The notes under the pieces were generated by a model, which had not been told where the DNA came from, made no database searches, and was given only the letters and a program-made list of their open reading frames with translations. A stretch of 10,001 nt of DNA from Cyclostephanos tholiformis (lineage: Eukaryota > Bacillariophyta > Thalassiosirophyceae > Thalassiosirales > Thalassiosiraceae), in NCBI GenBank assembly GCA_036939975.1, contig JALLPB010007334.1, positions 1-10,001 of the forward strand, read 5' to 3'. The position numbers and the translations under genes are program-made. Below, piece by piece: positions 1-7,343 of this stretch. Position 1 is the first letter of the stretch, and every line of letters begins with the position of its first letter.

Positions 1-1
1 A

Positions 2-448
2 AAGTGGCTGGAACGCTGCCAGTATTCGCAAGCAACGGCAAAACACTCACGGTTCAAGGATGCTGCTCTAGCAGCACAAGAAACGGCAGCAGCAGAGGAG
101 GAAGGAGAAGCGTTGGCATTGATGTTTGCTCTCCTACAAGAGCAACATTGGGCACAACTTGACGCCATTGCGTCGGCGAACCAGAAAGCAATTGACGCGA
201 TGTTTGAGCGGATGAATGCCATAGTCGCGGGTAACGGCCCGGGGCCGGACAAGGAGAACACTCCCCCTTGAGGAAATGTCAGCCCGGGCAACGAGGCTGG
301 CACCACAAAACGAAAGAAAAAGAAATGCCCCCATTGCGGAAAGACTGTGTTCCACAAGGCCGCGGAATGCTACGAGTTGGCAGCCAATGCCAGCAAATGG
401 TGGGCAGGATGGAAGTTGGTCAAGGAGACGGGAGAGGCGACCAAATGA
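2..448 (+). pseudogene. Ty1/copia Gag C-terminal fragment with zinc knuckle (broken)
   Basis: Reading codons from base 2 gives a Gag-like tail. It starts with an alanine/glutamate-rich helical stretch (AAQETAAAEEEGEALA), continues through a MFERMNAIVAG segment, and then a Lys-rich segment leads into a zinc knuckle, CPHCGKTVFHKAAEC (codons 326-370, spacing C-x2-C-x5-H-x4-C, one residue longer than the classic CCHC before His). After the knuckle comes CYELAANASKWWAGWK, a sequence typical, from memory, of diatom copia Gag proteins, which package the element RNA. The frame is interrupted by TGA at 269-271 between the KENTPP segment and the knuckle, and closes with TGA at 446-448. Homologous-looking sequence then continues in another frame (about 448-537, NTPAFSHSNYSP), which implies a frame disruption near 445. 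The 5' part lies outside the window. I see it as a decayed copy, not an expressed protein. Confidence 0.75.
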
Positions 449-527
449 CAGAGACCGGGGTGTCAAACAATAATAGGAATTTAGTTGCAGATAAATTAGA
501 AAACACCCCTGCATTTTCTCACAGTAA

Positions 528-1271
528 TTATTCCCCCCGTTGGCTTGCCTAGTCGAAGAGCAGGAAAACAAAGATGACGACCCACCACATGGCGAACATC
601 TACTATCCATCACATCAGAGTCGTCAAAACCGAAAGTAAAAAATAAGATCACAGAAAAATGGAAACGAAAGATAGCAAACAGGTCGGGCATCTTGGACAC
701 GGGCTGCACATTGGGTGCAGGAGCCGAAATGGACATGGATATTTTCCATGACACCGGCCTCCCATCCAAGAAGGTATTCATGTTACCGGATGCATCAAAA
801 ATACTGGCAACAAAAATAATGCGCCTGAAGCATAATCTTTGGGCGGATGCAGGTGACATGAACATAGTCCCAAACTTGCACTCCTTGCTGATAAGTGTGC
901 CAAAGATGGCTGACCTGGGCTACATGGCAGTATTCGACAAAACGGAGGCTAGAATTTATGATGGCACTACAACTATGATCACGGCATCAGGAGACCCCAT
1001 CATCATTGCTCAACGCTGTGACGACACAGGACTCTGGAAAATGAACCTTGACCTGGACCATGAGATCCTGGGGCGCGAGAGCTCCGACCAATGCACCGCC
1101 GGAGTAGAAGTGGCAAACGCCATATTCAATTTACCAAACTCCCGGCTATCGCTAATGTATTTCCACGTGGCAGCGGGATTTCCAACAAAAGAAACATTCA
1201 CAGATGCAGTCCAAGCCGGCAACTACGCGATGTGGCCGGGTCTCACAACTACCCTCATCTCTCGACAGTAG
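528..1271 (+). pseudogene. Ty1/copia Pol fragment: aspartic protease and pre-integrase segment, truncated
   Basis: A frame open from 528 to the TAG at 1269-1271 encodes the protease end of a copia Pol. The retroviral-type active-site motif is ILDTGCTLGAGA, with Asp-Thr-Gly at codons 696-704, followed by a conserved body (FMLPDASKILATKIMRLKHNL, MNIVPNLHSLLISVPKMADLGY, VFDKTEARIYD, DDTGLWKMNLD). It ends in YFHVAAGFPTKETF and NYAMWPGLTTTLI, the segment that precedes integrase in diatom copia elements as I recall them. Such proteases cleave Gag-Pol inside the retrotransposon particle. There is no ATG at the head: the frame is entered from the preceding Gag remnant in a different frame at about 538. 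Integrase, RT and RNase H are absent, and homology stops at about 1265, where the copia sequence is cut off. It is a truncated relic. Host domestication of the protease is conceivable but nothing supports it. Confidence 0.8.
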
Positions 1272-1410
1272 CCGCAAAAAAATAAGCGGTGAGAACGATG
1301 GAACAGCTCATGGTGCCCGTCAGTTCTCTGCTTTGTTAAAGCTATGTGGGATTAGAAATTGTGAGGCGGTGTATTCGCACCTTCTCAATGATTACTAAAA
1401 TTATGGTCTG

Positions 1411-1462
1411 TGTGTTCGAAGAACACAGGCACAAGAATTCTGACACAGGCACAAGAATTCTG
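1411..1462 (+). repeat. Hairpin followed by a 20-bp perfect tandem duplication
   Basis: TGTGTTC at 1411-1417 pairs with GAACACA at 1421-1427 across a GAA loop. Overlapping its right arm, the 20-bp unit ACACAGGCACAAGAATTCTG occurs twice in perfect tandem (1423-1442 and 1443-1462). The perfect identity suggests a recent duplication or a functional pair of sites. It could equally be replication slippage. Confidence 0.85.
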
Positions 1463-1491
1463 ATTCTTCTCAGCCGCACGATTTCTCGGAG

Positions 1492-1507
1492 TGCAGAATA
1501 TTCTGCA
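1492..1507. repeat. 16-bp perfect palindrome
   Basis: TGCAGAATATTCTGCA reads the same on both strands with no spacer. A second perfect palindrome with a single central base, ATGGCAA-G-TTGCCAT, lies at 1562-1576. Both are in the noncoding leader. They could bind a dimeric protein such as the element's recombinase or a host transcription factor; no function is shown by the sequence. Confidence 0.7.
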
Positions 1508-1802
1508 TGGCGGGAACACCGTGAGCCAAAACGAATTCGAATTGCCTCCCACTTAGATGGGATGGCAAGTTGCCATTGTTTTGTTTGCCGACCAAAGCCG
1601 GCATTGTATTAATTAGCCTCGTCCATCGTTCTCAAGGCTAAATTTGCTTTAAAATTTCCAGGTGAATACTACTCATCGCGGCAGCAGCTGCAACCTTATC
1701 ATTTGTTTTGTCTGTTGTTCCCAACCAGGCGAAACTGGCAATCCGAGCTTTCATCGTCGACGTCGTCATTTTTTCTCTCTCGCTCGATTGTCATTGCTTT
1801 GT

Positions 1803-2090
1803 TGATATAAGTCCCCCCTCGAATGGAGGCCAAGGATCTTCCTTGAGACTACCTTTATCAAGGTTTTGTCGATCGTATAAGTCCACTTCTTACCAAACTG
1901 GCCGAGTGCTTAAACACTCGAGACTATCGTCGTCAAGTCCGCCAAAATAGCGGCCGACATCTTTGTCGAGACTACCGATTAAACGGGTTCGTCGACGTAT
2001 TAAGACCAGTTTAACCTGAGTTCTGACAAAAGTCCACATTTAAACGCGGCCGGGGGCAAACACCCTGAGGCTACCTCCATCGAGGATTCG
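1803..2090 (+). repeat. Degenerate array of four hairpin units with covarying stems
   Basis: Units begin with AAGTCC (1809, 1879, 1935, 2030; a lone variant AAGACC at 2002). Each then carries GGCC, a hairpin and a GAGACTACC-like box. First stems are CAAGG/CCTTG (1831-1845), CGAGTG/CACTCG (1903-1920), CGACA/TGTCG (1955-1968) and CGGGG/CCCTG with one G-T wobble (2051-2067). The boxes are GAGACTACC at 1845, GAGACTATC at 1920, GAGACTACC at 1968 and GAGGCTACC at 2067. A second hairpin follows in three units: CCTT-TATC-AAGG (1852-1863), CCG-ATTAAA-CGG (1975-1986) and CCTC-CATC-GAGG (2074-2085). Flanks are conserved while stem bases differ but remain paired, the signature of a conserved structure. 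The second unit lacks the second hairpin. The array lies directly upstream of the probable promoter of ORF1; its role is unknown. Confidence 0.7.
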
Positions 2091-2125
2091 CTGCTTTTTT
2101 GTTGGTGTCTTTATTGACCTGACGA

Positions 2126-2133
2126 TATATAAG
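2126..2133 (+). promoter_or_regulatory. TATA-like box upstream of ORF1
   Basis: TATATAAG lies 42 bases before the ATG at 2176, followed by AAGTCC and a pyrimidine-rich stretch (TCTTCTTTCCATTCCCTCTCTCC), a plausible start-site region. The same TATAAGTCC word heads the first two hairpin units (1806 and 1876), so this box is the last copy of a repeated module. Inference from position and sequence only. Confidence 0.4.
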
Positions 2134-2175
2134 TCCTAACGACGGTCTTCTTTCCATTCCCTCTCTCCGATAGCC

Positions 2176-4575
2176 ATGCCAAAACATTGGCTTACCTCAA
2201 AACCCGCTCCTGATCCTCCAATCTTAGATTGGCTCAGATGGTCGGGAAAGGAACTTGAGCAGCATATCGATAAATCAGATGTTATTGCCGCTGTTATGGG
2301 CATTAACAAGATGGGGGACGTTCAAGTACTCTACAGTCCAGTCATCATTCCCAACGCACTCGCATCTGGCTCTTCTGTTATTATCGGCAACTCCACTAAT
2401 AACAGCAACGAACCCTCGTTCATCTATTCAGATGCAAGCGATATAGGATCAGTCATGGTGGTTATGACTTACGACGACATTCCTTCTGACTTGCGCCCCG
2501 AAGAATATCTTTCTTCCCGGATTCTGGCTGATACTTCTTGGGCAGGTGCCAAAGTCAAGCTGGGCATGGTGCAGGCACCCATGTTTGCTCCAATCTTCTT
2601 TGGTCAGAAAGCTGTTAACGCATCAATTCACGACGTTGACTTCGAAGAAAAAATGAAAGAAATCTCCCCTATTCATCATCAATGGTCTATTCTCTTTAAG
2701 GAACGTTTGCTCCAAGAAGAGAATGAGTTTCAAGACTTAGAAGCAGTTGTTGATCGCCTTGCCAAGTCCAGAAACAAGGCAGAGAGTTCAAAAATGGTCA
2801 CGAACGGTTTTACTACCGCTCGAATGGCAGACTCGACCCTTTTTTCCGTCTTTACTCTTCCCACGGACAAATGGTCTTTGCAGCAGACGCAACTGCGTGA
2901 TTTCTTTTTTGCCAGCCCAAGTCCGCTTCGCATCTCTCGAAGCCAACCACAGGAAGATACTGTTGACCCCTCGTCAGTTGACCGTCCCCAGCTCAGCAAT
3001 TCCAAAAATTGCGTCGATTCTTCTGGTTCGGCCCCTGCCGCAACCTCGGCCGTGAAGGCTGTTGTAAATGCTTCCACCGAACCATTTGATCCAATGGCCT
3101 TTTTGAAAACCTGGGCTGACAAGATGCAACTCATGCACCAGCCCCAAACTATTGTCGTTGAATCCAGGGCCGACAAGTCTCGTGAGACCGAGGCAAAATT
3201 CAACAACTATATGTTGTTGTTGTTTCTAATATCAGGACACACCGACTTTGCCCCTACCGGGACTTTTACGTTGCCAAAAATTCCAGTCTACACTCAGGCC
3301 ATGGTCAATATTCTCGCACAACCTTCGTCAGTGCGCGGAATTCATGCGGTGAATATTCTCACCACGTGTTTCAATCAAGTCCCAACTGACCTAGCCGAGC
3401 GTCTAAGTCCGCTCACCACCCACAAATCCATGCAACATGTCTCAAAAAATTTCGCCACCTCATTCATTGCTGCCAACTTTCAGCGTACTCCACTTGATTC
3501 CTTGAAATTTGAGACAAGCTCGATCACCATCTTGAGCTTTGTCGGTCAAAATGACATCGCCAAGATAGAGGCGCATCGTGAGGCGGAGCAAACCGCAAAA
3601 AATGAAAGGGAATTCGACTTCATCGACACCCATCGCAAGCTCCTCAAGACTACCATAGAAGGTCTTGGGATGATCACAGGAATGGACTGTGTTGTAAAAA
3701 TCTGTGCCAATGTCTGCTGCGTAATTACTGCTTTGTTTGACATTGACGGAAGCAATCCAGTGCCCCTACTTTACAGCGTTTGCATCAAGACAATCGACTT
3801 TGTCAAAAGCCTGGATTTTATTATGTGGCACGCTGTTGTCTCCACCCGTGTGCCTCAGCTTCCTTTTATTTTTTTAAACATGCTCCAGCAAGTTTTCTCT
3901 CAGTTGGCAATTTACTCCACGAACACTCTAAACATCAACTTGATTGAGCGAGGAGACAATGGAACCAACGTTACCACGATCCAAGTCCAAAAGATTGTCA
4001 AGTTTGTCGCTCGCTTCTTCGAAAAAATGGATAATCACATTCTCGAGGGTAGCTACCCCGACACTGTTCCTGCTTTCACACCACGCGATGCAAATCCTAA
4101 CTACAAGAATGTGACCGTAGCTGCCGAGGTAGGTCTTGGCGTTCGTCCCACGTTGGAGAAGGCTAAATCGGACTCTTCCCCCCCGGGTACTCCAGCCAAG
4201 GAGCGTACTTCCAAAAGGCAAAAACTCAAACCCGGTGCTGGCGAAAGAGATTTTACGAAAGCCGGTTTGTTTCGTTGCAAGGAAGGTGTGGCGAATGCAG
4301 ACTTGTTCCCCACTGACCTCTCCAAGAAATATTGTTCCTTCTTTTGCTTTCATGGCAAGAAATGTTCCAAACCAAAACAGTCTTGCGACTTCGAGCATAT
4401 TGGCAAGTGGGAAAAAATTCCAGCCGAAGATCAAGCCAAGATCCTCGACTTCTTTCATATTAGTGGCGGCAAAGTCTGGCTTGATTCAGACACCTTTGCC
4501 AAGCATAAGGTCACAAACATTCCTGACAAGTTTGCTTACCTCCTAGGTGATGCAAAAGGTCCTAAGAGTGCGTAA
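2176..4575 (+). CDS. ORF1: Gag-like protein of the DIRS-type element with C-terminal CCCH zinc finger
   Basis: A 799-residue frame. ATG 2176 is the first in frame after the TAA at 2137-2139, so the start is well supported. Residues 1-230 look globular. Residues 245-330 are rich in Ser, Pro, Thr and Ala and probably disordered. Residues 340-620 form a mostly helical region that could be the capsid-like core. Residues 665-695 are basic (TPAKERTSKRQKLKPG), a candidate nuclear localisation signal. At the C-terminus Cys720, Cys724, Cys730, Cys737 and His741 (KYCSFFCFHGKKC... CDFEH, codons 4333-4398) suit a CCCH-type zinc finger (C-x9-C-x6-C-x3-H), expected to bind the element's RNA. By position it is the nucleoprotein ORF of a DIRS element. 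I recall similar C-termini in diatom proteins; I recognise no family for the N-terminal half. It ends in TAA, with ORF2 in the same frame directly behind. Confidence 0.85.
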   Translation: MPKHWLTSKPAPDPPILDWLRWSGKELEQHIDKSDVIAAVMGINKMGDVQVLYSPVIIPNALASGSSVIIGNSTNNSNEPSFIYSDASDIGSVMVVMTYDDIPSDLRPEEYLSSRILADTSWAGAKVKLGMVQAPMFAPIFFGQKAVNASIHDVDFEEKMKEISPIHHQWSILFKERLLQEENEFQDLEAVVDRLAKSRNKAESSKMVTNGFTTARMADSTLFSVFTLPTDKWSLQQTQLRDFFFASPSPLRISRSQPQEDTVDPSSVDRPQLSNSKNCVDSSGSAPAATSAVKAVVNASTEPFDPMAFLKTWADKMQLMHQPQTIVVESRADKSRETEAKFNNYMLLLFLISGHTDFAPTGTFTLPKIPVYTQAMVNILAQPSSVRGIHAVNILTTCFNQVPTDLAERLSPLTTHKSMQHVSKNFATSFIAANFQRTPLDSLKFETSSITILSFVGQNDIAKIEAHREAEQTAKNEREFDFIDTHRKLLKTTIEGLGMITGMDCVVKICANVCCVITALFDIDGSNPVPLLYSVCIKTIDFVKSLDFIMWHAVVSTRVPQLPFIFLNMLQQVFSQLAIYSTNTLNINLIERGDNGTNVTTIQVQKIVKFVARFFEKMDNHILEGSYPDTVPAFTPRDANPNYKNVTVAAEVGLGVRPTLEKAKSDSSPPGTPAKERTSKRQKLKPGAGERDFTKAGLFRCKEGVANADLFPTDLSKKYCSFFCFHGKKCSKPKQSCDFEHIGKWEKIPAEDQAKILDFFHISGGKVWLDSDTFAKHKVTNIPDKFAYLLGDAKGPKSA

Positions 4576-4686
4576 CCATTGCTCTTTAGTTGTTGGCAAC
4601 AGTCAAAAAGCAAACTGACCAAAAAATCATTTTGCGGGATTGTTTTGAAAAGCCAGCACGTTTCATTTGCATATTCACACCTTCAT
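4576..4686 (+). promoter_or_regulatory. In-frame junction between ORF1 stop and first ORF2 ATG
   Basis: ORF1 ends at TAA 4573-4575. The next 37 codons in the same frame contain no stop, and the first ATG is at 4687. ORF2 could therefore be made by stop-codon read-through as a Gag-Pol fusion, by reinitiation, or from its own transcript. The bases after the stop (CCATTG) do not match a known read-through signal, so the mechanism is open. Confidence 0.3.
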
Positions 4687-7343
4687 ATGACTTATCAGAG
4701 TTGTACTGTTTATTTGCATTTGCCATATCAGGCCAACCTTGCAGCTTCGGCCGCTCGGTTTATCAGTGAGCCACCGCAAATAACAACTTCCTACCCTTCC
4801 ATCTACCAGCTTATCAAGGGGTGCGCAATGAAGCCATGTCGCAACCATTATTACCGAGTTCAAGATTTGACATTCGCAAACGTGATTGTGATCATCCTCA
4901 AGACTGTGGATTGTTATTTGTCTGAGTCCTGCATCAAAAAAATTCATTGTTTAAATCGTTCCTTCAAAGAAATGTCAACTGATGTGTGCAGACTCAGAAA
5001 CCTCGACTTCTCAAAATTAAGAGAACCACGCACGGGATACGCAAACCAAGAACAAATTCAAATGACCCGCGTTGATATGGCAACAGCCGGAATTATTCAT
5101 TACTCGTTGCATCCAGGAATGCTAATACGTTATGTTAAAGGCGAATATGTTGGTGAATCAAGGGACGTTAACAAAATCGTTAACGACGTTTCACCATACA
5201 TCGATCGACAGGATGTTGAGCACATCACTCGGATTCTTACCAGTGGTTGCCCTTCCTGTATCGACTTTGAAGAGTCTTCCGATATGAAATCCTATATCAT
5301 CGAAAAAGGGAATCAGGCGTCATTCAAGATGTATCCCGAGATAGTTAAAAAAACCATGAACAAAGAAGACAAACACAGTCATCTGCTTCCTGTCAAATTG
5401 TGGGTGCTGCATTTTTCGCCTTGGTGTCGTCACACAGCACAAGGTATTTTGGTCAAGCCTGGCAGGAACCCCCGCGTCATTTTTGATGCATCAACAAAAG
5501 GAAGCCCGCATGAAGTGGTTTTGAACGAATTCACCCCCACTGAATTCGAGGCAAGCATCACTTTTGGCGATGCCAAAATAAATCTACTCCGTCGAATCTA
5601 CAATTGGAGGGTCAGCTATCCGCAAGAAATCATATTTCTTGCATTAGCCGATATAACAGCCTGCTTTTGCTTCCCTCGGATTCACGCTGACCTTACTGGC
5701 GCCTTCGGTTTTATGGCCGATAAATTTTTCTTCCTGGCAACTAGCATGGTTTTCGGCTCAACAGCTTCGGCCAGCAGTTGGGAACCTTTTCGACGAGCAA
5801 TCCAAGCTCTTATTCCAATGCTTTCAATGAAGGACGATCTTGTTGATCACCATAAACACCTTCTTGACATGCTGAAATGGGATGATGATCAACTGCAAAA
5901 AGAATTCGTACAGGCAGTCCCTTGTTCCCTGAATCCAGGCATCCCAACAAATTCTAGCGTTGGACTCGAAGCTTACATTTATGTTGATGATATTTTGGCA
6001 TCAGCAGTTGGAAAGAAAAATATACTCAGATTGCTCGCTGCCATCATCGAAGCTATTTTTATTGTTGTTGGCCGCGTCGATATCGAGCGTCGTCAATGCC
6101 CGCTCTCCATTGAGAAGTGGAACGAGTCAGTTGTTAGTCCAGTTCAAACAGTATTAGGACTAACGGTCGACACGAATAAAATGATTGTCTCTATCACCCA
6201 GGAGTATAAAAGCCAGGTCTCGGATCTTCTTGCAACAAAATGGCCTGATACGAGGCGTTATTTCAGGGTTCACGACATCCAAAAGTTAGTTGGAAAAATC
6301 GCCAGGCTGGGAGATGGAGCCCCTTGGATTTATAAGATCATGTCGCATCTTTACACGTCCTTGGCTTTTGCTCTTAGGCAGAATGAGTTGCTTCTTCGGC
6401 ACTGTTCGCAGGGATTCCGCGAGATCATTACCAAAATAGAGCGAAAGCAATTTTGGGGCAATCAGTCTCAAATTGCAAAGGAACTCAACTTTGCTCTCAA
6501 GACGGCTGCCAAGTTGGTCAACAGTCATTCCCAGGCCTACGTCATTAATGAAACAATGAAAGAAGAGTTAAATTTCATCCGCCAAGCGTTGCGCGAAGAT
6601 TCAAAAATTTCGTTTTGGGTACCAATTGCATTCATCATCCCGCGGACCCCATCTGCCTCCCTGTTTGGAGATAGTTCCCTAACTTCGTGCGGAGGTTATT
6701 CTATCAAGCTTTGCTTTTGGTGGTTCGTCCCTTTCCCAAGCGAGATCATCAAAAAAACATTACTCCATCTTAAAAATGACTCCGACAAGAACTTTGTTTC
6801 CATTAACGTGCTCGAATACGTGACAGTAATTTTGANGACTCCGACAAGAACTTTGTTTCCATTAACGTGCTCGAATACGTGACAGTAATTTTGAACTACT
6901 GTGCTGCACTAACAGCCTATCAATGCTACGGGCAAGATTTCCATGATCCCTATCCGGTCGTGTTGTGCGTAACCGATAATGTCAGTGCAAAGAACTGGAC
7001 CACTCACACTTGCAAGAAATCAATGGCAGGACGAGCCCTTGCTCGTTTGTTTTGCGGACTCATGATTGGTTCGCAAGTTGGAATTAATGCCAAGTGGATC
7101 AGTACCACTGAAAACAAGATCGCAGACGACATTTCCCGTCTAAAAAAATCTAACGCTTCATCCTTTTGCTACGATTTTTCCAAACTCAAACAGGATCATT
7201 TGGATCTGAAACACTGTCGTTTTTACCACCCGAGTCAAGAGCTGCTCTTGCTGATTTGGGAAACCGTGTTGACGAAAAAATCGCCAGACTTAGAATCAAT
7301 TCAAGCATTGAAACAGAAAGGTTTAGGCAGGCTAAGTATGTGA
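4687..7343 (+). CDS. ORF2: reverse transcriptase plus RNase H (frame broken by an assembly duplication at 6836)
   Basis: This is the polymerase of the DIRS-type element. It copies element RNA into DNA and degrades the RNA strand. Fingers and palm are visible: KLWVLHFSPWCRHTAQGIL and RVIFDAS; motif A LALADITACF with catalytic Asp at 5650; motif B FGSTASASSWEP; motif C IYVDDI with Asp-Asp at 5986-5991; then LGLTVD. The RNase H has all four acidic residues: Asp in FGDSS (6670), Glu in VLEY (6814, repeated at 6873), Asp in CVTDN (6975) and Asp in ADDIS (7125-7130). The frame appears to shift after 6836, but the shift comes from a 58-bp duplication around one N. With one copy removed the frame is continuous to TGA 7341-7343, about 865 residues from ATG 4687. 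The frame is open from 4576, so the start is uncertain (4687 or 4828; sequence before about 4980 matches no domain I know). The last 178 bases overlap the recombinase frame. Confidence 0.88.
6778..6894. other. Assembly artefact: 58-bp perfect duplication flanking a single N
   Basis: Bases 6778-6835 and 6837-6894 are identical and are separated only by N at 6836. Removing 59 bases (one copy plus the N) joins the two halves of the RNase H domain in one frame and removes the apparent frameshift. This is what an unmerged overlap between two contig ends looks like. A real tandem duplication would not explain the N or the exact frame restoration. Confidence 0.92.

Larger units (their letters stand above)
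1272..2175 (+). other. Noncoding leader of the DIRS-type element
   Basis: No credible gene lies in these 904 bases; the short frames here have no recognisable content. The stretch holds a 20-bp tandem duplication, several perfect palindromes (1411-1427, 1492-1507, 1562-1576), an inverted repeat TTAGCC/GGCTAA (about 1614-1640), two copies of the CGTCGACG palindrome (near 1756 and 1989), and an array of hairpin-bearing units running up to a TATA-like box. Part of 1272 to about 1700 may belong to neither the copia relic nor the DIRS element, since the left end of the latter is not defined. Confidence 0.5.

Noticed and set aside
134..865. Long minus-strand open frame opposite the copia fragment.
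   Set aside because: Its sequence matches nothing and it is the complement of recognisable Gag and protease coding sequence.
1899..1996. TGGCCGAGTGC (1899) and GGTTCGTCGAC (1986) resemble RNA polymerase III A and B boxes, as in a tRNA-derived SINE.
   Set aside because: Each match is part of a hairpin unit explained by the array, the B box is imperfect, and no cloverleaf can be drawn around them.
2730..3206. Minus-strand frame opposite ORF1.
   Set aside because: Shadow of a well-supported coding frame; no domain and no independent signals.
3928..4458. Minus-strand frame opposite the ORF1 C-terminus.
   Set aside because: Antiparallel shadow of the CCCH-finger region.
7142..7148. Perfect A-AAA-AAA slippery heptamer in polymerase phase.
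   Set aside because: A -1 slip here meets TAA at 7151-7153, so it cannot feed the recombinase frame.
7336..7341. GTATGT resembling a 5' splice site at the end of ORF2.
   Set aside because: It lies within conserved-looking recombinase coding sequence (QAKYVNW), so splicing here would remove part of that domain.
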